Shown here: positions 8,431 to 17,701 of the stretch, one piece after another
How positions within the stretch are numbered: the stretch's first letter is position 1
Layout of the letters: every line of letters begins with the position of its first letter
Origin: Prevotella sp.
Lineage (GTDB): Bacteria > Bacteroidota > Bacteroidia > Bacteroidales > Bacteroidaceae
Reading direction: 5' to 3'
Assembly: GCA_017557405.1 (NCBI GenBank)
Contig: JAFYYV010000016.1
Coordinates: forward strand, 1 to 47,929
Length of the DNA: 47,929 nt
Translations under genes and position numbers: made by a program
The notes under the pieces: model-generated
The model's database searches: none
What the model was told of the DNA's origin: nothing
The model's input: the letters and a program-made list of their open reading frames with translations, nothing else

Positions 8431-9117
8431 TTAATCGTTTGTGATGGGAGTCACTTCCGGTTCTGAAGAACTGGCGGGAGCAGAGGGCTGGGCAGGAGCC
8501 GAAGGTTCATCACCAGATGGCAAAACTGATTCTGCAGATACAGGGAAATCAGACGACTCGGCAGAAGGGACAGGAGCAGCAGGAGCCACTGGTCGCGAAA
8601 CCTTTGGCTTTTCCTTCTCTTCGTCCATGCTGTCGTCGACTGCTCGCTCGACACTCTTTTCAAGGTCAACCACATTCTTATTGGCCGTGTTGAGTCGATA
8701 GAGTTTGTCCACCTTACCAGCATGAACAGTCAGAATGATGAACTTCTCATCTTCTGAGAGTGCGGCATTCGCAATGTTTCCACTTTCAATACCACTAATT
8801 GCTATCTCCTCCAAATTGCGCGAACGTGCATTGAAACAATACATCACTCCACTGTTGAGATAGTAAAGGTCCTGCCGTTCGTTATCGGGGAAACGAGCCA
8901 CGATAACTGTGCCTTTGGGCAACACTGAGACGATGCTGTCGAAAGCCTCAACGGTAGATAGACGACCACGTGAGCCGCCACCGCCTTTCGAGAACGAGCA
9001 ATATCCTACCCACCCCAGCAACAATAGCAGCACAGCTATGGCTGCGTAGAGTGTATACTTGTGTCTTAACAGACTACTCAAAACTTGTTTGGGTTCTTTT
9101 TCTACATTCTGATCCAT
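8431..9117 (-). CDS. Hypothetical membrane-anchored protein with Ser/Pro/Ala-rich tail
   Basis: A 228-residue protein with no family I recognise. A short cytoplasmic N-terminus (about residues 1-22) is followed by one membrane helix (about 23-45, rich in Leu) and a Gly/Ser linker. A central region of about 90 residues (roughly 55-150) reads like beta-strand repeats, with phrases such as LYYLNSGVMYCFN and KLYRLNTANKNV, which suggests partial propeller-type blades. The last 70 residues are low-complexity Pro/Ser/Ala/Glu. It lies in the minus-strand run between plsC and the GT2 gene, with short gaps of 30 and 27 bases, so it is probably co-transcribed. Confidence 0.8.
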   Translation of the reverse strand: MDQNVEKEPKQVLSSLLRHKYTLYAAIAVLLLLLGWVGYCSFSKGGGGSRGRLSTVEAFDSIVSVLPKGTVIVARFPDNERQDLYYLNSGVMYCFNARSRNLEEIAISGIESGNIANAALSEDEKFIILTVHAGKVDKLYRLNTANKNVVDLEKSVERAVDDSMDEEKEKPKVSRPVAPAAPVPSAESSDFPVSAESVLPSGDEPSAPAQPSAPASSSEPEVTPITND

Positions 9118-9147
9118 GGTCTTATCTTTGTTTTTAGTGTTTAGCGT

Positions 9148-9906
9148 TTATTGGTCAGGATTCTCAACATATCCTTGATATTCGGGTGTCAATCCACTCA
9201 TTACTATTCGATAGCTCTCATCGGAGAGATAACTGATGTTCTCGGGGCCTTGGCCTTTTGACTCGATAGGCTGATGAATGGTCAATGTCAACGGGTGCCA
9301 AAACACCCAATACATGTCTCGCATACGAGGCTTCACATTGAACGAGCCATTGATGGTCAACGGAGCAACGGGCAATTGCAATTCGTCGGCCAGCATGAAT
9401 GCGCCACGCTTGAAACTACCCATATGGCCCGTGAACGTGCGTGCTCCTTCAGGAAAGACGACCAACGACATTCCGCCTTGCAAGGTCTTTCGGGCTTGTT
9501 CGTAAGTAGCACGAATCTTACTCGGACCACGCTTGTCGACGAAAATATGATGAGCTGCCTCACAAGCCTTACCGATGAATGGATTGCTACGCAACTGACG
9601 TTTCATCATCCATTTGAAATTACGATTCAGGAAACCGTAAATCAAGAAGATGTCGAAAGACCCTTGATGATTGCTCACAAAGACATAAGACTGCCCTTCC
9701 TTCAGATTCTCGCGCCCCTCGACCTTTACGGGAAGCAACAAGATACGAATGATGAACCATCCCCACCATTTCCCAGGATAATAACCCCAGAAATGACCAT
9801 TGCCCAAAGAACAACCTATCACAACTGTCAATGCCGTGATGATGGTTGCGACAAGGATGAGAGGAGCCGCAACAAACAACTGATATATGCGATACAAGTA
9901 TTTCAT
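9148..9906 (-). CDS. plsC: 1-acyl-sn-glycerol-3-phosphate acyltransferase (PlsC)
   Basis: PlsC makes phosphatidic acid from lysophosphatidic acid at the inner membrane. The 252-residue protein starts with a hydrophobic anchor (about residues 8-31), then shows the acyltransferase motifs NHQGSFD (His80 and Asp85 of NHx4D), FPEGARTFTG near residue 154 and PVAPLTING. An upstream in-frame ATG (to 9984) would add 26 residues without family character, whereas the ATG at 9906 forms an ATGA overlap with the stop of the upstream phosphoesterase gene and is followed directly by the membrane segment. I therefore use 9906. Acyl preference is unknown. Confidence 0.93.
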   Translation of the reverse strand: MKYLYRIYQLFVAAPLILVATIITALTVVIGCSLGNGHFWGYYPGKWWGWFIIRILLLPVKVEGRENLKEGQSYVFVSNHQGSFDIFLIYGFLNRNFKWMMKRQLRSNPFIGKACEAAHHIFVDKRGPSKIRATYEQARKTLQGGMSLVVFPEGARTFTGHMGSFKRGAFMLADELQLPVAPLTINGSFNVKPRMRDMYWVFWHPLTLTIHQPIESKGQGPENISYLSDESYRIVMSGLTPEYQGYVENPDQ

Positions 9907-11072
9907 TTCTTCTGATGTAAAGTAATTACTGCAATCTCTGATGTGACGCCCAAACGGAAAGGAAGTACCCCTCCGATTCCGCAAGTGACATACATGTAAC
10001 GCCCATCTTGCTCGTAAAGACCATAGTCTTCAGCGCAAGTGATGCGCGAGGCACGCAATCCGAAAATCGAGATTTGACCGCCATGCGTATGGCCACTAAG
10101 TGTGAGTTGAGCTGAACTATTCGGCAAGATGGAACGCCTCCAAGCACTTGGGTCATGCTGCAACATAATGACGAATGCGTCTTCTTTCACGCCTTTGAAA
10201 GCCTTCTCCATATCTGCTTTTGCCAAAGCAGGGCGTTTTCCGTCGTTTTCTGTTCCCACAATGATGATGGAATCTTTATCACGACCAATCGAACGATGTT
10301 CGTTGAGCAACAAAGTCCATCCGAATTGACGTTGCCGACCAATCAGCTCACGCTCGTTTGCAGCCTCTACAGCTGGGTCCAACTCGGTATATTCAGCATA
10401 ATCATGATTGCCAAGTACAGAGAACACGCCATCTTTTGCGGTCAACGACTTCAGCATGTCTTGAACGGGATATAACTCGGAAGGCTGGGTGTTTATCAAA
10501 TCGCCTGTGAAGAATATCACATCAGCATGCTGCGCATTAATGCTGTCAATATCTCGTTGCAGCGTCTTTTTCATCGAACCACTGAACATTCCCACATGGG
10601 CATCAGCAAAATGCACGATTCGATAACCTTCGAACGAAGCGGGAAGATTGGACAGATAGACATCCACATGGTTGACTTTCAGTTTACGAACACCTATAGT
10701 ACTTCCATAAATCAAGGCACAGATACAATAGAAACCGATGAAGATTCCTATCAGCTTCGCCCAATTCTTCTTGCTATGTCGCAACCGGCACCATACACGC
10801 CCCATCCACGTGAACAGAGCATAGATGGCCTTGGGGATGAAGATGATTCCAAACAACAGTAAGAACCAATTCAACAGCGTTGGATCATCGGGTATGAAAT
10901 TGCGCTCAAAAGCCAACAGTATAGCCCATGCCAGCATCAGCAAGCCTGGCAACCAATAAACAATGCGCTTCCACCACAACTGTTTGACGTTGCGGCGACG
11001 GCGTCGGCTATCGAAATATAAATCAGGTAGCACGATGGCCAGCACTATCAATATGATAACCCTTGCTATCAT
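9903..11072 (-). CDS. Membrane-anchored metallophosphoesterase (YkuE-like)
   Basis: A 389-residue calcineurin-type phosphoesterase. Four hydrophobic segments occupy the first 130 or so residues (near 4-18, 38-54, 64-86 and 106-124), anchoring a catalytic domain. Metal-binding motifs appear in order: FADAHVG near residue 155, GDLIN, GNHDYAEY and LSGHTHGG, the full dinuclear-metal set. Relatives act on phospholipid-type or nucleotide substrates; the substrate here is not known, though the neighbouring plsC fits a membrane-lipid role. Both ends overlap neighbours by 4 bases (ATGA), implying translational coupling. Confidence 0.92.
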   Translation of the reverse strand: MIARVIILIVLAIVLPDLYFDSRRRRRNVKQLWWKRIVYWLPGLLMLAWAILLAFERNFIPDDPTLLNWFLLLFGIIFIPKAIYALFTWMGRVWCRLRHSKKNWAKLIGIFIGFYCICALIYGSTIGVRKLKVNHVDVYLSNLPASFEGYRIVHFADAHVGMFSGSMKKTLQRDIDSINAQHADVIFFTGDLINTQPSELYPVQDMLKSLTAKDGVFSVLGNHDYAEYTELDPAVEAANERELIGRQRQFGWTLLLNEHRSIGRDKDSIIIVGTENDGKRPALAKADMEKAFKGVKEDAFVIMLQHDPSAWRRSILPNSSAQLTLSGHTHGGQISIFGLRASRITCAEDYGLYEQDGRYMYVTCGIGGVLPFRLGVTSEIAVITLHQKK

Positions 11073-11872
11073 TTTATGAACGTTCTCATCACTTGCAGAG
11101 GCAATCCACGGCGCTTGGCGTAATCACGCAACTGGTCTTCACCAACCTTCCCCACGTCGAAGTAATGCGCTTGGGGATGTGCCAACATCAATCCCGACAC
11201 ACTCGCATGGGGTTGCATCATTCCGCTTTGCGTCAATCGGATGCCGATGCTTTTCATTCCAATCAAATCGGAAAGAAGGAAATTCAAACTCGTGTCGGGC
11301 ATTGATGGATACCCAACAGCCGGTCGAATCCCTCGAAACTCCTCTCGGAGCATTTGTTCTATACTCAATTGTTCGTCAGGAGCATAGCCCCAGAACGTTT
11401 TCCTTACTTCCTCGTGCAACCTCTCTACCGCAGCCTCCGCCAAACGGTCGGCCATAGTCTGGGAGAGCATTCGCATGTATGGGTCGGCTGAATGACCTTT
11501 CTCCATAGCTGCATCGACCGAGGTGGCAAACACACCAACCTGGTCTTTCACACCCGACGACAACGGTCGGACGAAATCAGCCAAGCACAAGCAATGCCCC
11601 TCGCCCGCTTTCATGGGCTGTTGTTGCCGCAACATGGGCATTCTCACATCGCCGACAATGATGTCATCACCATCGCTATTGGCCTCGAACAAGCCAAACA
11701 ATGCTCGTACATGAATGTCTTTTCCGACAGCACGACAGAGCGATTCGGCTTCATTCTTTATGGCAAGTTTCTCGGCTTCAGGTTTTCCGCTCAATCCCCA
11801 CGCATGATAGAAGTAAACCCAATTGACATAGGGCATCAACTCCTGCACGCTATATGTGAGTTTCCGAATCAT
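11069..11872 (-). CDS. Stand-alone activation domain of cobalamin-dependent methionine synthase
   Basis: In MetH this domain binds S-adenosylmethionine and re-methylates inactive cob(II)alamin. Here it is a separate 267-residue protein with none of the homocysteine, folate or cobalamin-binding modules. The AdoMet-binding signature RGIRPAVGYPSMPD (Arg183 and Gly187-Tyr188) and the downstream PHASVSGLMLAHPQAHYFDV block are close to the classic activation-domain sequence. The likely partner is a MetH lacking this domain, encoded elsewhere, which I cannot see. It overlaps dihydroorotase upstream and the phosphoesterase downstream by 4 bases each. Confidence 0.88.
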   Translation of the reverse strand: MIRKLTYSVQELMPYVNWVYFYHAWGLSGKPEAEKLAIKNEAESLCRAVGKDIHVRALFGLFEANSDGDDIIVGDVRMPMLRQQQPMKAGEGHCLCLADFVRPLSSGVKDQVGVFATSVDAAMEKGHSADPYMRMLSQTMADRLAEAAVERLHEEVRKTFWGYAPDEQLSIEQMLREEFRGIRPAVGYPSMPDTSLNFLLSDLIGMKSIGIRLTQSGMMQPHASVSGLMLAHPQAHYFDVGKVGEDQLRDYAKRRGLPLQVMRTFIK

Positions 11873-13215
11873 CTGAAAGCTACCTCCTCGCCACGATATT
11901 CATTATCGAAAATGCCGTCATTATATACCAGGCGGCCATTGCAGATGGTCTGCCTGACTCGCCATCGATAGGAATGTCCCATCATGGGACTCCACTTGCA
12001 TTTGCTTTGTATGGTCTCTTCAGTCACTGTCCAAGGCTCACCACAGGACACGATGACCAAATCCGCTTTATAGCCCTTGCGGATGAAGCCACGATTGCGC
12101 ACCTCGAACAACTTGGCTGGATGATGACACATCAATTCCACAAGGCGTTCCACACCCAGCACTCCTTCGTCGACCAATTCGAGCATCGTTGGCAAAGAGA
12201 ACTGTATCATGGGCATTCCAGAAACAGCCTTCGCACAACCGCCCTGTTTCTGTTCGAGCAGATGAGGAGCATGGTCGGTACCAATGGTCGTTATCCGCCC
12301 ATCTACAATCGCTTTTCGCAAGGCATCGCGGTCTTCTACCGACTTGATGGCAGGATTGCATTTGATAAGCGCACGCTTTGTCGCATAATCCTGACTGGTG
12401 AAGAACAAATGGGCAACCGTCGCTTCCGCGGTAATCTGAGGCAATCCTTCTTGGGAAGGATTCTGAAACAGCTCCAGTTCTTTTGCCGTAGAGACATGAG
12501 CCACATGCAATCGTGTCCCATACGTGCGAGCCAACTCGACAGCCAAAGCCGACGACTCATAACACGCTTCCTCCGAGCGAATCAAAGGATGCAAAGCCAC
12601 ATCGGGATCATCGCCATAGGCCTTCTTCATCTGCGCCATGTTGCGGTTGATGATGTCAGTATCCTCACAATGAGCCATGATGGGCAAGTCCAACCGGGCA
12701 GCGGTCTCAAAGATCTTCAGCAGAGAGCCATATTTGTCAACCAGCATGTTGCCTGTACTCGACCCCATGAAGAGTTTGATGCCAGGAATGCGCTGACGAT
12801 CCAGTTGCTCGAATTCAGCCCCATTGTCATTCGTGGCGCCATAGAAGAAGCTGTAATTCACATGGCTGCTCTTCCTGCCTCTGTCGAACTTGTCGGCAAG
12901 AGCATCAAGTGTTGTCGTCTGCGGAACAGTGTTCGGCATGTCGAAATAGGAGGTCACACCTCCGTATGCAGCCGCACGGCTTTCACTTTCAATGTCAGCC
13001 TTCTCAGTCAATCCAGGCTCCCGGAAATGCACATGCGAGTCGATGACCCCAGGAAAAACGAAACACCCCGCAGCATCTACTCGTTCATCGCAGCTGCTAC
13101 GGGGAGGCACGGAGTCTTCCACAATCTCAGAAATATGTCCGTTGTCTATGACAATCGAACCCTTGAAGGTCCGGTTTTCGTTTACAATGGTGCCATTTTC
13201 TATTATCAACTTCAT
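11869..13215 (-). CDS. pyrC: Dihydroorotase
   Basis: This amidohydrolase closes carbamoyl-aspartate to dihydroorotate, the third step of pyrimidine synthesis. The 448-residue length and DSHVHFREPGLTEKADI motif place it with class I dihydroorotases. Metal ligands are visible: His61 and His63, Lys147 (carboxylated in the family, in PGIKLFMGSS), His182 (MAHCED), the HVAHVST block near 237, and Asp314 in IGTDHAPH. Allantoinases look similar, but the FREPG...KADI context and the absence of purine-degradation neighbours favour dihydroorotase. It is the second gene of the run begun by the DUF4369 lipoprotein, 17 bases downstream of it. Confidence 0.93.
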   Translation of the reverse strand: MKLIIENGTIVNENRTFKGSIVIDNGHISEIVEDSVPPRSSCDERVDAAGCFVFPGVIDSHVHFREPGLTEKADIESESRAAAYGGVTSYFDMPNTVPQTTTLDALADKFDRGRKSSHVNYSFFYGATNDNGAEFEQLDRQRIPGIKLFMGSSTGNMLVDKYGSLLKIFETAARLDLPIMAHCEDTDIINRNMAQMKKAYGDDPDVALHPLIRSEEACYESSALAVELARTYGTRLHVAHVSTAKELELFQNPSQEGLPQITAEATVAHLFFTSQDYATKRALIKCNPAIKSVEDRDALRKAIVDGRITTIGTDHAPHLLEQKQGGCAKAVSGMPMIQFSLPTMLELVDEGVLGVERLVELMCHHPAKLFEVRNRGFIRKGYKADLVIVSCGEPWTVTEETIQSKCKWSPMMGHSYRWRVRQTICNGRLVYNDGIFDNEYRGEEVAFR

Positions 13216-13232
13216 AAGTTGGTGTTGGAAAA

Positions 13233-14024
13233 CTAATTGGGAGTCACAGGACTTGCTAGTTCGTTTGGTGTGGGCGCCGGATCGGCAGGCTGCATGTCTT
13301 CCAAGTTAGGTTGCGCGACAGGCACATCTTTCATTCCATTCATGATCTGCTCATTCTCCTGCGCTTTGGAATAATAATCCTTCACGTATGGATCGTTCTT
13401 GAAATGATCAGTGGCCTTGCTCATGATATCTTCTATCCACGGGGTGAGCTCCGGATAAGGATTGGATATCGTCACCATGAAGAACACGCCCGGACCTAAC
13501 ACATTGTCGAAATTCTCAGTAACGAACGAGGTCACCAGGCTATCCTCCACTTGTGAGATACGCATAGCCTCTTCGTTCAATTGTTGTGTCACCAATTCCA
13601 TATCACTTCCATCCATAATGGCTTGGTCGTGCTTATGAATGAGTTCCAACTGCTGGTTGCGCAGCTGGTTCCACTTGTTGAAGAAGCGGAACAGCTCGTC
13701 GTTCAGAGGCGTACCGCTCACCGTCTGCTGCGTATTGTTGAGTTTGATGGAAATATCGCCACTCTCCAACACCAACGGCATTACATTTTCATCGTCCATG
13801 AAGATATTGGCCATGCGCACCGAGTCGAAAGTCCCCGCAAAATGGAACTGTCCGTGCACGACGTCGCATGAGTCAATATTCTTGAAATCGTTGTCCTTCA
13901 GTATTTTCAAATACAGCATCCTCCCATCAAGGTTCGACACGTTTGAGGTACCTTGAATGTTATACGAATTCACACAAGAAGTGAATGCCAATAGAGATAA
14001 AAATGCGTATAAGACCTTGTTCAT
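13233..14024 (-). CDS. DUF4369-domain lipoprotein
   Basis: A 263-residue predicted lipoprotein: MNKVLYAFLSLLAFTSC gives a lipobox with Cys17. An upstream ATG (to 14102) would bury this signal behind 26 residues, so 14024 is chosen. Residues about 20-115 match the DUF4369 pattern found in front of thioredoxin-like proteins of Bacteroidota (Ile-Gln-Gly opening, a GxFHFxG strand, LESGDISIKL, and SGTPLNDELF). The usual thioredoxin/AhpC domain with CxxC is absent; instead there is a helical segment and a Pro/Ala-rich tail. It leads the pyrC-plsC-mfd run from a promoter at 14062-14091. Function unknown. Confidence 0.85.
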   Translation of the reverse strand: MNKVLYAFLSLLAFTSCVNSYNIQGTSNVSNLDGRMLYLKILKDNDFKNIDSCDVVHGQFHFAGTFDSVRMANIFMDDENVMPLVLESGDISIKLNNTQQTVSGTPLNDELFRFFNKWNQLRNQQLELIHKHDQAIMDGSDMELVTQQLNEEAMRISQVEDSLVTSFVTENFDNVLGPGVFFMVTISNPYPELTPWIEDIMSKATDHFKNDPYVKDYYSKAQENEQIMNGMKDVPVAQPNLEDMQPADPAPTPNELASPVTPN

Positions 14025-14061
14025 AGATCGTTTTCTTGTTCTTGTTGCCAATTCTTTATGC

Positions 14062-14091
14062 CAAAGGTAATATCTATTATCGAAGTACAAA
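14062..14091 (-). promoter_or_regulatory. Promoter of the DUF4369-pyrC-mfd gene run
   Basis: On the minus strand TACCTTTG (14069-14062) follows TTTG (14091-14088) with an 18-base gap. It is the last clear promoter upstream of the eight-gene minus-strand run ending with mfd. Confidence 0.65.
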
Positions 14092-14146
14092 AAAAATTTC
14101 ATTCAATTTAAACAATTCGTGGTTTCTTTTAGGACTTTTTTTGTTT

Positions 14147-14569
14147 TCACGACTCTTTCTGCAACTCCGACGAGATGCGATGCGTGGTATAAACCTCCAA
14201 AATGGCAGCAACGAGCAACAACACTACCCACTTGTTATAAACAAACTGAATATAGTTGTAATAACCGTCGCCTGTGCTGTTGCGGAAAAGCGGCAACAAG
14301 AAATGATAGGCTGTATCAACCATAAGAATGCCCGACAAGATGAACAGGATATCTGCCAACGACATAATGCGGCGCAATCGGCGGATGGTCACATTTCGAC
14401 CTTCATAAGTCTGCATCGACTGCATCACGGCAAACATCACCGCTCCTACCAAGAACACCCAACACATGATATGCTGCATCCAACCCGTGACGAAACAACC
14501 CGCTCCGACGACCATCAAGGCTCCGCCTAACAAAAACACGATGGTTTGCAGTTTATTTAGCTGTTTCAT
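14147..14569 (-). CDS. Small integral membrane protein, unknown function
   Basis: A 140-residue protein with four hydrophobic helices (about residues 9-29, 33-51, 68-90 and 112-131) and a short basic connector (RRLRRI) between helices two and three. It looks like a four-helix inner-membrane protein with both ends in the cytoplasm. The start overlaps the end of the DivIC-like gene by 17 bases, so the two are translated together, which hints at an envelope or division-related role. No motif identifies a family with confidence. Confidence 0.8.
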   Translation of the reverse strand: MKQLNKLQTIVFLLGGALMVVGAGCFVTGWMQHIMCWVFLVGAVMFAVMQSMQTYEGRNVTIRRLRRIMSLADILFILSGILMVDTAYHFLLPLFRNSTGDGYYNYIQFVYNKWVVLLLVAAILEVYTTHRISSELQKES

Positions 14570-14891
14570 CCTCTTCTACCGTTGGTTGCACGTCGTCACT
14601 CAGCACGTAGATGTCCTCATCGTCGGCTTTCATGAAATAGCGCTCCCGGGCAATCTTCTCAATAGCCTTGGGATTGCGTTTCAATTCGCGCAATCTGCGG
14701 GAGTCGGCCTCGTGCTGAGCCTCGTATTTGTTGATTTCGGCCTTCAGGTCGCTGATTTGCAATTCATACTGTACACGCTTGACAAAACTGTTGTCATCGA
14801 GAAATCCCACGATGGCCACGCCTATCACAATCACTATCAAATACTTGTAGTGACTGATGAAATTCCATATCAGGTTCAGTTTGGTTGCCAT
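14553..14891 (-). CDS. Septum formation initiator, DivIC/FtsB-like
   Basis: A 112-residue bitopic division protein: short cytoplasmic start, one membrane helix (about residues 18-34), then a coiled coil (about 40-72, ELQISDLKAEINKYEAQHEA) and the family-typical segment KRNPKAIEKIARERYFMKADDEDIYVL, which matches the DivIC/FtsB signature ('IEKIARERYFM'). Family members form a complex with FtsL and FtsQ/DivIB to control septal peptidoglycan synthesis. It is first in a two-gene unit with the membrane protein at 14147-14569; a TAnnTTTG motif lies at 14919-14926. Confidence 0.9.
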   Translation of the reverse strand: MATKLNLIWNFISHYKYLIVIVIGVAIVGFLDDNSFVKRVQYELQISDLKAEINKYEAQHEADSRRLRELKRNPKAIEKIARERYFMKADDEDIYVLSDDVQPTVEEDETAK

Positions 14892-14918
14892 TTATTTGTT
14901 CGATAATTGTTTTGAATG

Positions 14919-14926
14919 CAAAATTA
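14919..14926 (-). promoter_or_regulatory. Possible -7 element for the divIC-like gene
   Basis: The minus strand reads TAATTTTG 28 bases before the ATG. No well-spaced TTTG was found upstream, so support is limited to the -7 motif. Confidence 0.4.
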
Positions 14927-15002
14927 TAAAAATAATCGATAAACATCGAATGATTCGCAGACATTAACGCATTTTTTGTTTTTCCGTCTGTATTTCATCC
15001 CA

Positions 15003-17618
15003 TTATTCCAATGCGGCGATGTTTGTGTCGAGCCATTCCAATCGTCCGAGATATATCTCTATCAATCGCTCCACAGCCGCATCATATTCCATCAGTTCGT
15101 CTCCATTCACGCGAATATTGATGGGCCACAACGCATTGTTCATGTCAGCCGAACCACGTAAGCGTCGAGCCAACTGCCTTGCATAGTCGGGAATGACGTC
15201 AAAGCGAGGACGGAGTTCGGCCCAACGCGCCTTCACTTGAGCCACGAAGACGGGGTCTTTGAATAGCCTGTCATAATACAAACTCCATTTGTCTAAGAAC
15301 TTTTTCTGGAATTCAGGCACGAACGTGAAGTAATCGAAATCCCACACAGGACCCGCCGTGAGCAGTCCACCGCGGTCTTTATGCATGTAACTGCTTTTCT
15401 GCGAGCTTGGCTCTCCGTTCATCGCCAACTCGTTTACAATCCACCAGTCGATGAACGACTGCACATCTATCATCTTTGTATAATCGCGCGCAGCCAATGT
15501 CTGGTCGTCGCCGAGCGATTGTTCCAAAGCATCTACATACCCACGCACATAGTCGAACTGCTGTTGCGTGAGCACATTGTCGTCGGGTTCGTGGAACATA
15601 TACGGCAGGTTCATCCGCTGGCTGCGGAACTTGTATTGTCGGTCGTAGTTCTGGTCAATCTCCAGAAGATAGCCGCCCGTGATGGAATCGGGATGCGTGT
15701 CGGTGCTCTTCAGTTTGTGGATGTTCACACGGTTCTTGTCGGCTTTGATTTTCTCACAAAGATAATAGTTGCCCACATGACGCCCGTTGACCACCAATTC
15801 CACAAACTCTCCGCGGGGTGTCCAAGCCAACGAGGTCTGCCTGGCAATCTCGAAAGCCACCGCATTGCGCAACAAAGTCCTATCCATCCAATTGGCCAAC
15901 AACACCCATCGTGTATCGCTGGGCATATCCAAGATTTTCGCCTTCTTGTCCAGTTTCAGCGTGTAGGGTTTCTTGGGATACGACCACGTGGTGTTGCCGC
16001 GTCCTCGAATACTACCATTGCCCACGTAGGTTATCACGCCATTGTTTTGGTAAATCATTATTTTGGCGTTTTCCAACCAATTTTCTTTGCTCGTGACAAC
16101 CGCACTATCGGGTATATCCAAAAACATTACCGGCAATCCCGAAATATCAAGCGTGACGGTATAGGTGTTCACTTCCCCTCGCTCCGATATCACCTTATAA
16201 ACAACAGGCTTTGTGAAGTCGTTGGACGTGATACCACTCACTTGCTCCGTTTCGCCCACAAACACACGCGAACCGTTAGTACGGAAGGTTGCTATCAACT
16301 GACTTGCATCCAGTATGTAAGGTGTCGAAATGCGGATGTTATTACCATCAGGCGTCATCATTATATTCTTAATGACCATCCCTCGGTTGTCTTTTACAGA
16401 GAAGCCGAATTCGGTAAAAAGGTTGGCTGCAGAACGTACTTCGAAAGCCGAAGAAGAAATCTGCACTTCCTCCCCTCGAGCATCGGTCACCGTAATCACC
16501 AAGCTCGCCATCTCGTCATAATCAGACGACTCGCCAGTATCTTGCAAGTAAGCTTTGTATTGTCCTGTCTTTTGCACACCTCGCTCATCGAACACTTGCG
16601 TAACACGCGCCAAACGATAGTTTGTTGGCTCGGTTACATAACCCGTTTGGGCACGAGTGGCCACACCCACCTTGTCGAGACATATCTGGCAATCATCGGA
16701 ATCTTGTATATAATGGAACAGAGCATTCGATGGATTCACCCTGAATTCAAATGTGGCCATCATCCCTTTACCCAACCTGATGGGATTTGTGGTAAGAATG
16801 GCTATGCTGGTGGGGATTGTGAAGGTTTTGTTGAACACATACGTGCGCCCATTGCCCAAAGTAATTGAAATCTCATGCGTCACATCGTCTTCGCTGATAG
16901 CAGAAATAAGCAAGTCGGGATTGGCAGGATAAGGCGTCACCAAAGAATCAACCACCTCTTCGGGATTCGAAGGCTGATACATTTGGAACACATAATAGCC
17001 AGCGGCATTGGTCACCACGCGAATCGACACTCCATCCTCGCCTCGTTCACCTTGGGGACCTTGTTCGCCTTGAGGACCTTGCTCACCCTGTTCTCCTTGT
17101 TCGCCTTGCGGACCTTGCTCGCCTTGTTCACCTTGGTCGCCCTTATCACCTTTATCGCCCTTCGGACCTTGCGCCTTGATAGGTTCGCCATTTGCGTCCA
17201 TCAAGCGTGAGAAAGTCTCACCATTGTCATACGACACGCACCAATAGCCGTCCTGATCTATCTTCAAATAGGGTGTGACACCATCCAATCCGTCAATCCC
17301 ATCGCGTCCGTCCTGTCCGTCCACTCCATCCCGACCATCTTGTCCATCAGCGCCATCTTCGCCATTGGCTCCGTTGAACAAACTGATGGTCGTGTTGTCA
17401 GAGAAAGTGACCTTCCATCCTCCTGTCTCAGTATCAATAGGGTCCACACGCGAGATGATCTTTCCGTCCTCGTAAGCCCGTTGCAAGGCCTCGAGGGCAG
17501 ATTTCAAGTCTCTCACGTCGGTCTCCAATTGATCGAGTCGGCTGTTCACTTCGTCAAGATTGTTGCACGAAGCGAACGACAAAACCGTCAGCAGGAGAAA
17601 CAGAACATATTTTTTCAT
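15003..17618 (-). CDS. CotH-domain surface lipoprotein with collagen-like repeats
   Basis: An 871-residue lipoprotein ([18 protein letters not shown], Cys18). Order of parts: a coiled coil (about 20-50, [20 protein letters not shown]); a first collagen-like block of about 10 Gly-X-Y triplets (83-113); a DUF4988-type segment (114-150); a second block of about 15 triplets rich in GEQ/GPQ (151-196); beta-sandwich regions including a DUF5018-like domain (about 400-492, ending [13 protein letters not shown]); and a CotH domain (about 535-840) with [22 protein letters not shown] and GPVWDFDYF (Asp760, Asp762). CotH proteins include spore-coat protein kinases; the Asp pair matches the metal-binding motif, but substrates here are unknown. 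An upstream ATG at 17675 would precede the signal peptide and is rejected. It has its own promoter at 17651-17681. Confidence 0.9.
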   Translation of the reverse strand: MKKYVLFLLLTVLSFASCNNLDEVNSRLDQLETDVRDLKSALEALQRAYEDGKIISRVDPIDTETGGWKVTFSDNTTISLFNGANGEDGADGQDGRDGVDGQDGRDGIDGLDGVTPYLKIDQDGYWCVSYDNGETFSRLMDANGEPIKAQGPKGDKGDKGDQGEQGEQGPQGEQGEQGEQGPQGEQGPQGERGEDGVSIRVVTNAAGYYVFQMYQPSNPEEVVDSLVTPYPANPDLLISAISEDDVTHEISITLGNGRTYVFNKTFTIPTSIAILTTNPIRLGKGMMATFEFRVNPSNALFHYIQDSDDCQICLDKVGVATRAQTGYVTEPTNYRLARVTQVFDERGVQKTGQYKAYLQDTGESSDYDEMASLVITVTDARGEEVQISSSAFEVRSAANLFTEFGFSVKDNRGMVIKNIMMTPDGNNIRISTPYILDASQLIATFRTNGSRVFVGETEQVSGITSNDFTKPVVYKVISERGEVNTYTVTLDISGLPVMFLDIPDSAVVTSKENWLENAKIMIYQNNGVITYVGNGSIRGRGNTTWSYPKKPYTLKLDKKAKILDMPSDTRWVLLANWMDRTLLRNAVAFEIARQTSLAWTPRGEFVELVVNGRHVGNYYLCEKIKADKNRVNIHKLKSTDTHPDSITGGYLLEIDQNYDRQYKFRSQRMNLPYMFHEPDDNVLTQQQFDYVRGYVDALEQSLGDDQTLAARDYTKMIDVQSFIDWWIVNELAMNGEPSSQKSSYMHKDRGGLLTAGPVWDFDYFTFVPEFQKKFLDKWSLYYDRLFKDPVFVAQVKARWAELRPRFDVIPDYARQLARRLRGSADMNNALWPINIRVNGDELMEYDAAVERLIEIYLGRLEWLDTNIAALE

Positions 17619-17650
17619 CGATATCGTCAAAAGTCTGAATAATACGTGGA

Positions 17651-17681
17651 CAAAGGTAGTGAAAACCGCGCACAATGCAAA
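17651..17681 (-). promoter_or_regulatory. Promoter of the CotH lipoprotein gene
   Basis: The minus strand carries TTTG (17681-17678) and, 19 bases on, TACCTTTG (17658-17651), 32 bases before the chosen ATG. This also supports the start at 17618, since the ATG at 17675 would lie upstream of the transcription start. Confidence 0.7.
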
Positions 17682-17701
17682 ATAAATTTATTTATTTTTC
17701 A

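Noticed and set aside
9122-9131. TATCTTTG on the plus strand near 9123 as a promoter
   Set aside because: It would transcribe only antisense into plsC; no plus-strand gene follows, so it is probably chance.
15381-16868. Long plus-strand open frame opposite the CotH gene
   Set aside because: The minus-strand protein has recognisable domains throughout this region; the plus frame has no signal, motif or promoter.
15003-17675. Upstream start for the CotH lipoprotein at 17675
   Set aside because: It would place 19 residues before a clean lipoprotein signal and lies upstream of the -7 element.
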